From assembly GCA_963969345.1 (NCBI GenBank), contig OZ017770.1:1435246-1499245 (forward strand): a stretch of DNA of 64,000 nucleotides, read 5' to 3'. Below are positions 12,537 through 24,577 of the stretch, piece after piece. The translations under genes and the position numbers were made by a program. The notes under the pieces were generated by a model. It saw nothing but the letters and a program-made list of their open reading frames with translations, was not told where the DNA came from and ran no database searches. Source of the stretch: Turbatrix aceti (lineage: Eukaryota; Nematoda; Chromadorea; Rhabditida; Panagrolaimidae). Numbering within the stretch: the first letter of the stretch is position 1; each line of letters opens with the position of its first letter.

Positions 12537-15500
12537 TTATTGCTTATGAGCATAAACGTTTTTCCAGATTTCTGCAAAGCATACGGAACTGTGGAAGCGG
12601 AAGAAAATTGTAAGTGGACTGAATCCTCGAACAAAGAGAACCCATGTGTCTTTGCCGTAGAAATTGACGACTGCATCGCTGACACCTGCTTTTTCGGTTT
12701 CGAAGAGATTCATAAAAAACATGGAAATATTTGCTATAAGCAAGAAGGTTATGAACTGTTTTCCCGGTTGTTTTTCGTGCACTGCGGTATTGCTATTATG
12801 AATGCGTAGATGACTAGTAATGTAGATGAGACAGCACTGAAGTCCAACCTGCATAAGTCTGAATATGTGACACGTAGTTAGGACCAGTGTCAGGTTTGAA
12901 GCATTTTGAATATTGTCGCCCGTGAGGCCTACGATACCGGCTATAGAGTAGATCATTTCACCGGTCATGCCGAGGCAGAGCAGGATGATATCCAGCAATT
13001 CCTGGAAGCAATGTGTATGAGTGTGAAAATGCAAGCAATCATCATTTACAGCGCTGGGATTGCCGGCTTTGTGTTCGGTGCTTCGCTGGTACTTCAGCAA
13101 CCGCATCGTCCAAAGTGTGTAGAGACAGGCAAGGCTGGCAATGATGTACTAAAAAAGCCATTTGAATTTTTTTTTATCTAAAATTGCATATTTTTTCCTA
13201 ACTTGAAAAATATCTGTGCAACTAAAAACGAATGCTGCTTTGTAGTTTTCGCCCATAGCGGAGTAACCGTAGAACGCAGCCATCGACGTGAAGGTTGCTG
13301 CAATAAAAACCAAACCAAAAAACAATCCCGATGTCGTCTTTGAACAATCTATGCGAATTTGATGCTTTCGTTTAACGTAATGCGAAGTAGGTCTCATGTG
13401 GTCAATGTTTTTCCAGACAATAAACATTACAGCCGCCCCGATCAGTGAGTACTCAACGATTGAAGTGTACATTATATTTGTAATGCTTCCTGTAACAAGT
13501 TTGATCAATTAATATTTGTTTAACAGTTTTTTGTTTGAGCTTTCACTAACTGACCGAGAAAACATTCGGCAGCGATGCAAACGTTTTTGGCTGTAACACG
13601 TTCGTCTTCATCGTTGTGGCGAACAATAGGAGGCGATTCGTTATTCCGGTGCTCTCCTCCACTTTTGAATATTTCCCTAAACAACATAACGTCTGTTAGA
13701 CAGAGCAAATATGGAAACAAAAAAAGATCAACAGACGTTATTTCTTTTTGAAGTTCCGTTTCCTCTTTGAGGATGTACTGAATCCACATCCAAACATTGA
13801 CGGCCAACAAATGCATGGTACCAAACCTGGCTATTGTGTGATGACGCATAACTGTCATCTGAAAGACACGTGCGTTCGTTTGCATCTCCGGTTTGCATGA
13901 AAAATCAAACAAACCTTCCAATTGCAAAACAGAAAGTGCATCTGCGTGAAAATAAACATGATAGCAAAAACGTCTATTGTGAGAACCTGCTTTTCACATT
14001 TAGGATTAATAATGCATAAGAAAACAGAAAAAGCATAGTACACTGTGCCGATGATGCCAAACACTGCAAGAGGATCGAATCACGTGTGTCCTAGAAGGGT
14101 AGTCATAAACATACCCACACACCCAAGTCGTAGGAACATGCTTCCCGCACTCGGCGCATCGTGGGACGCTTTTCGGTGAATGGTGACGACAGCAACAGAT
14201 GACACACCGTCAAGATTGACGCTTGATTCCGTACTTTAATGTATCAATGTACGTATTTTTTTGCAAGTTGCAAAAGAAAAAAACCTACTTGTATTTTTGG
14301 AATTTGACCCAGCTTGCAAGTCTTTCCAAAACAATGTGCCATCTAGGATTCAGCAGAAGTACGATGTAACAGTAAAACAGGTAGACTATCGCCAAGCCAT
14401 ACATGTATATCCCAAATACAAAATCTTTGGCTCGAACAATTCGCTGATGTTGAAAAGCATGGGATAATTCCAATACGAAGGCGAATATCGTAAGCATCAG
14501 AGCGTAGAAAACGGTCAATGCTTTGTTTACAGCGGTTCTGAAATCATATTAGTGATATTTAATTAAACCAAAAACAAAGATTACTCACAGTGCTTCTTGG
14601 TTATCTATCCAGCGTTCGTGTTTAATGCCATCTGATTCAGATGATGTCGAAGTCATGGAGACCTGTCTGCTTACCGTATCCCCCAGAAAAAAATTTATAA
14701 CTGCCTTTTCCGAAGCCTTATCGACGTTTTCATCGTTCACAGTTATACGAGAGATCTTGTGTTCGGGGATCTAAAAGACGTTCTTTTTGTATGCGTCGTC
14801 ATAGAAAAAAAAGTAACTGTCAATTTGTCTGAATTATAACCAAGTGAGATGTCCTACATCGAGGATATATCTACCAAGGACCTATACAAACAAAAAAATG
14901 AAACTATACAAGCGTAAGAAGTATTGCATAAACCGGAAGAAAAAGAATATCCGGAAAAAAACAAATAGTATGCATGTCAAGCCCAATGGTCACTTACATT
15001 TTCGATTGGTGACGAAAATGACTCTTCTGCGTTTTGTGGATCAGCCATTTTACCGGCGTTACTAAAATACGGGAAACAATGTATGAGTAGTCATGTTAAA
15101 GATATATTACAATGTTTCTACTTACTCCAGGTGATGGATATCAATCCACGCTTTGGTAAAGCTATCACGATTGTGTAAAGTAAATTTTCGACCTTTCTTT
15201 TTTTCAAAATTAGTAGGATGATTGTTGCCGTTGCTCCACAAATTTACAAAATTGTTAATTGGCGTCGAAACTCGTGTCACGAAAATTTCTGTAACAAATC
15301 ATACAATGATTCCTAATAGTCACCGTTATTCATAAAAGAAGAGTGAGAAAAACATACAAGGGGTGCAAATGCGAAAAAGAAACGACAGATTTTTTTCATC
15401 GTCGATCGAAAGAATGGTTTTAAGGGGCAAAGTTTACGTTAGTGCTTGCGGTGATCACACAGGATATACGCATAGATAAACCACGATTTGGGTGCGCGAT

Positions 15501-16007
15501 CCAATGCTCACTCAGAGTCGCGTGCAATGATCATAAATAGAAAGCTACACAAAAAGAGAGTAACAATAAGCCCTTTGGGCTAAAGCTACCAAAAATCAAG
15601 GGAATGCAAAACTCCCACCTACTATCTCTGTTCACCCTCCCCGCAACAAAAAGTGCAATACGCGCAGTGTCTTTTTAGGAGAAGACCTCCCCCTCCCCGC
15701 TATTGTGGACAGTTTTGTTTGGGCCAAATCAAAAACTTGACCACTGGCCACGAAGCATTTTGACACACTCCAAGCAGTCAACAAGCTGTTGTCTCTATCA
15801 TTGTAGGTGCAGGTTTTTTGTGGAAGAAAATACAAGTGCCTGATTGTTCAAAAAACAACCAAAATGAGTGTTTCCTCATCTGGATGACAAACTCGTTTTA
15901 AAACCCTCCAAAAAACCGTTGAAAAAGAGAAGTATGTTACCTGGCAGACTAAACCGCGGCAATTTTTTAGGCTGAGTTACGGTCAAGAAGTTATCGTCGG
16001 TAGCCAT
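12537..16007 (-). CDS. otop: Otopetrin-like proton channel
   Basis: Otopetrins are 12-helix proton-selective channels. The first exons link in phase: 16007-15941 (starting MATDDNFLTV), 15288-15126, 15061-14998, 14770-14589, 14537-14289, 14233-14115 and 14063 onward. Downstream exons continue to the stop at 12537. Diagnostic blocks are SAGSMFLRLGCVVFGIIGTVYY (read across the 14114 splice), MRHHTIARFGTMHLLAVN, a helix-rich middle, and near the C-terminus KQFITFLLIANISMF, VNFYG and FFRFHSSVCFAEIWKNVY, which match the OTOP FYGxxAW and YRFHSxVCLFEIW motifs. The long hydrophilic N-terminus is family-typical. An optional 24-nt exon near 14878-14855 could add eight residues between exons three and four. 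A start at 15048 is also possible, but the phase coherence of the two upstream exons favours 16007. Confidence 0.85.
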
Positions 16008-16789
16008 TCTGAAATGCAAAATCGTGGATGTATAGAAGAAAAATATTTTCACACAACCAGTCAACCAATTCTGTCTTTCCGGAACTGCTTGGCATCGCAA
16101 TTTACGGATTGATCTTGTGTCAAAATTCTTTAAACAAGCGTGAACTCGTTTTTTCGATGTACACTATTACAGGAACAAAAAAGAAACCATTGAATGAACA
16201 AAGAACGTCTTCGCGATATACCAAACGAGTGACGCATTAATGAAAAAGAAAGCTCCAAAGTAGCCAACGATTTGCACAAATTTGTCAGCGTCAAGCGTCG
16301 ACGAATACAAGGTCGTCTAATACTTTTACGCGAATATTCTGGCACCCAACGAACGAGCGCAACGATGACTATTCTTCTTCTCCGAAGATTATTGCCACCA
16401 GCCACGCCAGCAGAAAGGTATTTAAAAAATGATACAAAATGCTCGGAACTGGTATCTGTTTGTTTTTTTTCCTTCTTATGTGCGCAAATGATTCAGTTCT
16501 TTTTTCTTCTGCGTGAAAAAAAATGTTTTCAGCGTTTACTGTCTGTGTGTGTGTGTGTGTGTGTGTCAAAAGCCAGGACAAGTCGTCACCTGTAAATCGC
16601 CGGAAGGCGCTTGATTTTACACTTTATTATTTCATCTGATATGTCAACAAACAAACAAAATAGGAACAAAGCATGGTGATTCAGTAAGCTTATGTGTTCA
16701 CAAATGTATATTTATACACACATGCATGACAACTAATTGTACAACAAAAGCAAGGCAAAGAAATAATTATCATAAGAAGCACACGCTTT
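16008..16789. other. Gap between GPCR and otopetrin genes, with a (GT)n microsatellite
   Basis: About 780 bp separate the GPCR stop from the otopetrin start on the same strand. It should contain the otopetrin promoter. The only distinct feature is a GT dinucleotide run near 16545-16567. Open frames here lack family similarity. Confidence 0.5.
16543..16567. repeat. (GT)n microsatellite
   Basis: A run of about twelve GT units, uninterrupted, in intergenic DNA. Confidence 0.9.
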
Positions 16790-18473
16790 TTAGACGGAAT
16801 TCTCGGTTTCTGCGACGTTGTTGGCTAGTTTCTTAACTGAACTGTGTTTTTTGGATAATGATTTTTGGGACTGTGTTTGTCTGTCTAAAATACATACAGT
16901 AAGGTGACGCTTTTGTTTAATCATGTTCCACGTGTGTGCTTTTTTTAGACACGACCCACCTGACGCAGTTGAATGATGCTTCCGCAGAATGCGATCCTTA
17001 AAGCGATTTTCTAGCCATTGACGTCTGCCAAAATAGGCCAGAGAGTTTGTAGCACTATTCAGCAATATTCCAAAGTCGGATAATCTCACGAGAATAGTTA
17101 TAATTGTGCCAAATGACTCGATGCCATTGATAGATTCGTAAATGTCAAAAAACACAGGCATTGACCTAAATAAATGTACGTGCGTGAAGGCATGTGCTTA
17201 GAAACTCGGCAAATATTATTTTCCAAAAAGCAAACAAACCGTAAAATTATGAACTTGACTGCTATAAAGATGGCAACCGCCCGTGCAACCTTTTCTCTCA
17301 GTTCTTCAAAAACGACCACTGATCGCCTACGTCGCTGGCTTTCAAACAGTCTAAAACGTGAAAAAAAATTACATTGAAGCTCGAATGTCAAAAAAAACAA
17401 AAAAGCAATTAAACTTACTTCCGTCTGGCCTGCATACTCGTATAAACTTTGTATTCGGTAATCGCTGTGATGAAGGAAATGCTAAGAATAGGACCAAACG
17501 TCTGTGTGGCCATAAAGATAGCTGTTCGAAAATAATAGTACTAAAAAAATTAAAACGTCTTTGTAAATTCTAATGCGGAACTAAAAGGATTTACAATCTT
17601 GTTTAGACGAAGATCAGACGGTACCAACTCATTAGAAGTCGTGCCGTGAAGTTCGGACCAACAGGGAGCCGTTTTAAATTCAAACAAAGACGTCGAGTAT
17701 AGTGTTATAGAAAAAACAATAACAAAAACTATAAACGAAAATAATATTTGCATAAATAATAATTATGGCAAGTGCAGTGGACTTACAAGGAATTGCATAC
17801 GACCGTAACGCTTTTTTACTCCGTAAGCGATATTTTTTGCGCTGGAATACGTTAGCAGGCAGCAGCATTTTTCGCATTGAGCTTTGAGTTTGACTGGGAC
17901 CCTCATAACTATTTGAAAAGCGGAATGAGACTTGCTGCAATTAGTGAGTTATATAGACTGTTGTCAAAAACAAACTTACAGTCTTCTTGTTTTGCTCCGA
18001 GGGCCTGGCATACTTCAAAGGCCACCAGACAACAAAAAATCGTTGAAACGTGATAATAACCACGAGAAGCGTAGAAGCCGTAGTTGCCGCAGTCAGAGCA
18101 AAGTAAGCGAGCAGGGTAGTATCTTGATGATTCCACATAATGTTCGTATTGAATAATAAAATACCTGTCGCTTCAATAGCGTGGTGACATATTGCAGCGA
18201 TCATCAGAAAGACGTCACAGATGGCAAGCGTATAAAGAGCTAAACATCTAGCTGAAGGCTATATGCTAAAAGATCAAACAACTCACCCGCAGTAAGGTCA
18301 CGATTAAGTCCGGCACTATTCAGGAACCTTATAGCAAAGTGACCACTAATAATAGCGAGTAGACCAGCCAAAAGTGTCAAAGGGCCGTCTATAATCAGAC
18401 TGGCTAGGGTCACTGTTGGATTGTCTACATCGTAGCGGTAACCACAGTTGCCCATTTCAGAAGTATTAGACAT
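16790..18473 (-). CDS. Rhodopsin-type (class A) GPCR, probably peptide receptor
   Basis: Seven membrane segments are spread over about eight small exons. The start MSNTSEMGNCGYRYD (18473) is followed by TM1 (SLIIDGPLTLLAGLLAIISG). Splicing then restores TM2 as LYTLAICDVFLMIAAI, with the class A LAxxD pattern. TM3 ends in TFQRFFVVWWPLKY, where DRY is replaced by QRF. The second extracellular loop holds the conserved cysteine (KTAPCWSE), TM5 is in the exon around 17420-17540, TM6 around 17180-17330, and TM7 reads LNSATNSLAYF, a variant of NPxxY. A basic tail ends at 16790. This layout fits nematode FMRFamide-like or other neuropeptide receptors, but I cannot assign a ligand. Exon borders after the first two are approximate. 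Confidence 0.8.
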
Positions 18474-21400
18474 GATTTTTGAGTATAACGTAGAATAATG
18501 CAAATTGTTTTAGAACTAAATAGCTTGAAGCTAAAAATCTAAGCATGTAAGATCAGATATATAAAAAAAAGCGTGAATATAGAAAATTCACCTGTTTGTC
18601 GGTAACTTGCCTCATTCGGTTATCAGCACTTTTCTAAACAGCTTCATCAAAAAACCACACGAAAGGACGGTCAAGCTACGCTGCAAATGTTTAATTGTAA
18701 AGAAAATTGAGTAGTATGCATCAAGTGATATTACTACGTCCAGGTGGTACGACGCGAGGCATGTTACAGTTCAGCATATTTTTTTTCCGTCATAATGCCA
18801 CCAAATAAAAAACACTGATTTGGTGTAACAAATAAAAAATGACTCACGAAGAAAACAAAACCATTTAGGGGGATTCTTTAAATAATCATGGACAACTACC
18901 CCAGCCACTAAAATGCACATCTGAAGCATTGGGGGAGGAAACAAAACGAAGAGTGAAAAAAAAGAAAAAGGAAGAGGAGGAGTAGGTATTTACTATAACA
19001 TACACAAAACAGAATGTAATATGGCAATCATTTCCGGAGCAAAGCCTGCCAACGGCTAGGCATTGTTTAGGCGTTATGACTAACTGCGTAGTGTAGTGTT
19101 AATACAAAAAAAAACTGGATTATAAGCTTTTATCGTATTACATCTATTGCCAAAGGGGTGTGATAATTTACCCATCTGTCTGGCGTGAAAACAACCTAAA
19201 TACTACAAATATAAATTTTTTTTAAGTTTTATCCAATTTTCAATGCCATGAGTAAGTATTCTTCCGTTTCAAATGTGCGAAAACATTGCGATTAATGTAT
19301 TAAATTTTTTTTTTAGAATTTCAAGAAATGTTTCAAGGATACAAAGAATGAGTAAATAAGATATTTTGTAATCCAAGTGCATAAAAAAATAGGATGCATT
19401 ATTTTATCATCAACAAATGCGATAAATAAATAAGTGCCGAAAAAAAGAAAACGGAATAAAAGCAGTTATCGTGTACATTCGACTTTTATGACAATGATGC
19501 CAAAAATCACATCAGCGGGAAAAAATGCAAACATTTATACCAATGAGTCATCAACTTTAATTAAGAAATATGATACGACATGATCACACAAATGGAACCG
19601 CTCATTAAGCACAAATACTAGAAAAGGAATCAAAATACAGTAAAACAGAAAACTTTATGCGTAAACATTTTTTGTTATTTACATGTCCTACTTAAGGTGC
19701 CAGTCACATTATTATTACTAATGTATAAAAAATGAACAGGTTGTAGGGGTGAAAAATAAAGACAGAAATATAATTGTAAGCTGACATTGTGAGATTAGAA
19801 AATCTGTATATGGTAAGACAGGATGTTAAAAAAGAATACTCAACTGAAGAAAAATATTTCTTTTTTTTTGAACGATTTTGTCGTCATTAGAAATAAATTT
19901 AACACCGCCCGCCCCGAAAGTTATAGGAATTCGAGAATAAACTGTGTTTTAAAAATTCGAAGGCGCAGACGTAGGCCGCTACATGATTTATGCTTTTTGG
20001 GGAACCCTGGTCCAAGAAAAAATGAATCCTTGATCATATAATGCACAAGTTTTTCCAAAAATGAACCCTGAACGAATTCCCAATTAACTATCAAAAAAAA
20101 CATTTATTTCCTGCTACCGATACATTTTCAGGTAGCTAGAAAAGCCTATGTTCACATGAAAAGAAAACAATGACAAGGAAAAAACATCTATTATTTTTAC
20201 AACCAAAATACTTACGCCTGTCTGCGAGCTTTAAAAACAAATAAAATGGCGTAGAAAAAAACATACATCTTGATTCATCACAAAGTTGTCCAAAAAACCA
20301 AAAAAAAACAATTAACACACGCTATGCTTGGTCTTAAAAAAACAATAAATATTTTAAGCTAAATGTGAAAAAAAAAGGTATCATGCCAAAACGGGAAAAA
20401 ATATTTCACTTTATATTTTACGACTATCCGTAATGTACAGTAATAAAAGTTATTTACCTAACTGAATTGTATCACAGACAAAAAAATATACGTCGAGTAC
20501 AATTTATTCAAAGTTAAGGTGAAGTACGAAAGAGGCTTAGCATCCAAAAACCACAGTACATATGTACAAAAAGTTCACTTAAAAAACTGCACGCTGTCAG
20601 GTAAAACAATGGCGTTAACTGGCAAGACTAGAGATATATGAAAATGAATGACGCAGTCAATAAGGACAAAAAGTCTGTCATCAAAAGGGGAAGCGTCAGT
20701 TTCTCCTACGCACGGCATAACTACTCGCTGTGAACTCAAATAGTAAATAGAGCATCAATCACTCAGGGCACCACATGTTACAATAACTAAAATTGAATTG
20801 AATTCATTACGTAATGTTTTTACAACGCTTCAGTTAGCTTTTTACAAGTCACAAAGCGGGTTCCACATGTTCTGTGACATGGTAGTAAAAAAAATTATTT
20901 TAAAACGCGAGACGATGTGGTAACAAGTAAATAACACATTTGAGTCCTGTTATTATCCGGATCGAAGGAGACATATTTGTTTAGCGCCACTCTTTGTTGG
21001 GGGCAAAATGTATAATAATAAACATTTGACTACGAGCTCAACAAAAATGTTGTTTTTTTTTTCAAAAAACAAAATAGATTAGAAGTTTATTTTACTGTCG
21101 GTACTTTTAAATTCAATGTTCAATAGTGTTGTTATACTTTTATGTCACCCCGTTTTGAAAAGAACAGGAGTATGCGATGCGTTTTCTAAAAGCTTAATAA
21201 AAAGTATAAAAGTAACGTAACCTTTTCATAACCTTCGGTTGCGTGGTACTGGACTTTTTAAGTGTCGTGCAAAATGCTGTCTACAGCAGTCCGTTAAACG
21301 TTCTTCACGGTGTGGATAAAACTGGATAGCACAAAATTAAAAGTCGCGTAAGATTGTTATTATACGGAACCAAAAATTGCCAGGATGTTGTCTAAATCAC

Positions 21401-22197
21401 ATTGCTATTCGATTGAAAAAAAGGAAATTACGGTGAATTTTAAAATCTTGAATTTTTTGTAGATTATCATGGATAATTCACGACTTTATGTAGGCCGTAT
21501 GCTAAAATAAATTAGACATGCCATTTTATGGGTGTCAAATCATGGCAAATGAGAGCAATCAATGTGTCACAAAACCGATGGGTAACTAAAAACAAATTAA
21601 CACCAGGATATTACGTGACATACGAGGAATGTATAAACTAAGCAACATAGAACACAAAAAAAACGAGTTCGAAAAATTCATAAACCATAAGACAGCGACA
21701 ACGAACCCCTGCCAAAGTACTTCCTTTTATTATATCCTAGGAGTAATTTTCCCTGAGGGATCAAAAAGTTGCAATACTCTGAAACGGCAGTAGCATACGT
21801 ACGTAAAACGGATACCACCCATATTTTGTCACGTGAACAAAAATATATGTACTTTCAGGAAAAACAGCGTGTGTATATTTTGAGAGCGTATTGATGTGAT
21901 TTCTGTCAAACTCAACACGTAAATCTTTGGATTAACCCAACACAGCCTAACTGTAGCATAGCCGGGAACAACATGCAAAAAATGTTCGTTCAACACTACA
22001 ACCCTTCATTTTTGGTCAACAATAAAGCATACACCTGATACGCCAAAAAATAACCATGGAATATGCTTAATTTTTTGTACCCAAACGCATTCAACCTTGG
22101 CAATGAATGATTTCGAACATTATTCATCCAAAAGTTTTTTGAACAATACAATGAAACATTCAAAATACGTGACACAAAAAAAATTGAAAAAAAATTA
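18474..22197. other. 3.7-kb AT-rich region with no recognised gene
   Basis: Only short open frames occur on either strand, none with recognisable protein motifs or paired splice sites. Homopolymer A/T runs are common. It may hold regulatory DNA for the GPCR gene, noncoding RNA or decayed repeats. I see no tRNA or rRNA gene. Confidence 0.5.
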
Positions 22198-23023
22198 TTA
22201 ATGGAATTGAAGGGTCACGCTCTGTTTTGTGCTTTGGAATTTTCTGAAAACAATAGCAATTTAAGTTTAAATGATAACTATTCAATTATCAAAAACATAC
22301 CGAACAGTTATCTTGGCAAACTCGCAGATGACTTTCGCAGCCATAGACTCCTGGCTTTCTTCTTTGGCTTTCAAGTACACGATCTCTTTGATGCCGACCT
22401 TTAAAAACAATTTGGTATGCAAAAACAATTAAAGGCAAAGGAAAAGGGTAAAGTCGATTACCTGCGCAATCATCTTGGCACACTTATTACACGGAAACAT
22501 TGTAGTGTAAATATGTGCCCCTTTCAGCTGCACTTTATGTGTATTCAATATAGCGTTCTCCTCGGCATGGCACACATACGAGTGCTTGTCCAAAAATGGT
22601 AGTGATGGGTCTTTGCCCCAGGGCATTTTATCATCATCGCAGCCTTTCGGCATACCATTATACCCGATCGACAGAATGACATTATCATCGTCAACAATCA
22701 CGGCTCCCACCTAAAAAGTCAGTGTCAAAACATGTTTTTTCCCGCGAAAAAAAGGAGTTCAAAAAATAACGCACCTGTGTGCAGGGATCCTTGCTTCGCA
22801 GAGAAGAAAGAAGTGCGAGTCCCATATGCATTTCGTCCCAATTAATGTACCCATCGCGTTTGGGCGAAAAGCTGGCACCATATTCTCCACTGAAAAAAAA
22901 AGTTTGACATCAGTTGAGAACAAAATTGCCTCACCTTTCGCGACACTTTCCTAACAAGCTGACTGGATCATCGGTTAACGGAAGCAAGGTACCGTTAGTA
23001 CCGTTAACACCGTTGTTCCCCAT
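22198..23023 (-). CDS. dctd: Deoxycytidylate (dCMP) deaminase
   Basis: Converts dCMP to dUMP, feeding thymidylate synthesis in the cytosol. Five in-phase exons, 23023-22935, 22889-22775, 22710-22462, 22398-22301 and 22243-22198, give 198 residues. After a short asparagine/glycine-rich leader (MGNNGVNGTNGT), the family text appears: KRDGYINWDEMHMGLA, SKDPCTQVGAVIV, IGYNGMPKGCDDD, the zinc and catalytic motif CHAEENAILN, and the second zinc motif PCNKC. The substrate-binding YNGMP motif is intact. The C-terminus (RKFQSTKQSVTLQFH) parallels RKFIPKCSKIVIDF of human DCTD. The gene lies about 480 bp downstream of the cystine-knot gene on the same strand. Confidence 0.95.
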
Positions 23024-23506
23024 TTTCAGGAAGATAATTTCAAACTAGGCAAACTACAATCCCGGCAATGAAAGCGTGAAGATAAGAAAAGATGCGACCA
23101 GCTTTCTTTTGAATGACTGACTGACTGCCGCCAAAATTCAAACTGCAGTCCAAAGAGAGCAGGCGAAAATGATGATCGCGCGTCGATTTGTTATGAAAAA
23201 AGGACACTCTTCCAAATGTCACTGGAAAGCTTCTGCTGGCTTTCTTTCTTCGTCCAGACAAATTACCGCAGTCTGATTGCACAGTCATGCACACAATGAA
23301 CTTTTTATATCGCCAATATCTTTCGGAACACAAAACAAAAGCGCTCACGACCATCGCGAACGCACAATTATTGTTGTTCTCTGCATGCACCTTGTTCGAT
23401 TTGCAGTGCACAATTTCTCGTATTTATTTTCATTTAACGAAGCTTCCTTTCTTCAACCTCTTGCAATTGTGATAGAAATAAAATTTCATGGCATGCTGAT
23501 GATGGC
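23024..23506. other. Gap between cystine-knot and dCMP deaminase genes
   Basis: About 480 bp on the same-strand side of dCMP deaminase, likely its promoter and the 3' UTR of the upstream gene. No gene was seen. Confidence 0.5.
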
Positions 23507-24254
23507 TCACAAGTAACTCGTTGTATTTAAAAATACTGCACAAACGCACTGTGATGGAACCATAATCATGTCCCATCGGTATCCCTCTTTGGTTGTTTCA
23601 TCCAATACAATTGCTGCCACGGGATTAAATCGAGTTTCGCATCTTGATGGTACTCTAAAAAGTACGGGCACTTAAATTATATATTTTGTGCAGAAAAAAA
23701 TTACGTTGATTGTATACCGTTGCACGGCATTGTTTCTTGCTGCTCTTGACATTGCGTCGTGAAAAAGACTTGTGGACCCAATTCTGTAGAATGGTGCACC
23801 TGAACCACTTCACCTGTCATTGCTGAAAGAGAATAATGATTTTCAAAAGTCGTTTTACTAAATGTCAATTAAAACTTACATTTTACAAGTTTTAATTCCA
23901 TCCATCTGGCTTCTTGTTGACATGCATCAACTTTTGCTGCATTTTGTTCTTCCTATAAATGTTATAATAACCATTCAGAGAAAATTTGTAAAAAAATTGA
24001 GCTTTTGTGTTTTTGAAAGAAAGAATTTACTGCTGAATTCATTTTCCCATAGAATAGTTATTCTTCAAAATGCTTATTTTTTTGTAGGCTGTCTGTGCAC
24101 CTGTGTGCCTTGTAAAAACAAAAAAATAGAAAAAGTCACTTACCAATCCATGACTTCGACTACTATCAACAGGTTGAAAGATGAAACCTTGACAAATTGT
24201 GGTGTACACTATTACCGCTAAGTACAACGAGGCTATCATGATGGCAGACGACAA
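23507..24254 (-). CDS. Secreted NGF/Spaetzle-like cystine-knot protein
   Basis: Four exons join in phase: 24254-24144; one just below 23953 (beginning EEQNAAKVDAC); one near 23822-23707 (SMTGEVVQVHH...); and one from near 23654 to 23507. They encode about 148 residues. The first 23 form a signal peptide (MSSAIMIASLYLAVIVYTT). The mature part holds six cysteines with C-to-C steps of 38, 9, 11, 31 and 2 residues, ending PSQCVCAVFL. NGF steps are about 43, 10, 12, 28 and 2, with the same terminal CxC, and WMELKL with GEVVQV sits where neurotrophins have their first strands. The fold assignment is therefore to the neurotrophin/Spaetzle knot; the function as a growth-factor ligand is inference. 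There is no long pro-region, which is unusual. Exon borders other than the first and last are approximate to a few bases. Confidence 0.72.
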
Positions 24255-24577
24255 ATTCGGATGTATTGGATGACAATAACTGAAAAGTGGATGATTACTT
24301 ACTATGCGGCTTTAGTCGTTATACGGTTACTTTCTCACGGAGTTACGATAGCTTTTAATTGAACATAGGGAAAAGACGATATAAACAAAAATAAACGGAC
24401 TCGATGCATAAGCATGGGAAACAATATATAAAGGCTTTTCCTACCTCAAAATGCAGGTTATTTGGAAAGGAGTTTGTCGAGTCATATATTTAAGGCATTT
24501 AAGGCAACTTGTCTGCCTTTACACTATAGAAGACTTCTTATTTGAGTGTTGTTTTCAAACTTTTTATATAAACTACA
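24255..24577. other. Divergent promoter region between cystine-knot and homeobox genes
   Basis: About 320 bp between two divergent starts. A TATATAA-like stretch lies near 24425-24432 and TTTATATAAA near 24561-24570, the latter 8 bp before the homeobox ATG. No gene seen. Confidence 0.4.

Noticed and set aside
16272..16595. 107-codon basic/leucine-rich frame near the GT microsatellite
   Set aside because: Low-complexity ending in translated GT repeat (VCVCVCV), with no family similarity.
18474..22197. Possible tRNA or small RNA gene in the long gap
   Set aside because: No tRNA B-box (GGTTCGANNC) or convincing cloverleaf was found by eye; a tRNA or Rfam scan would be needed.
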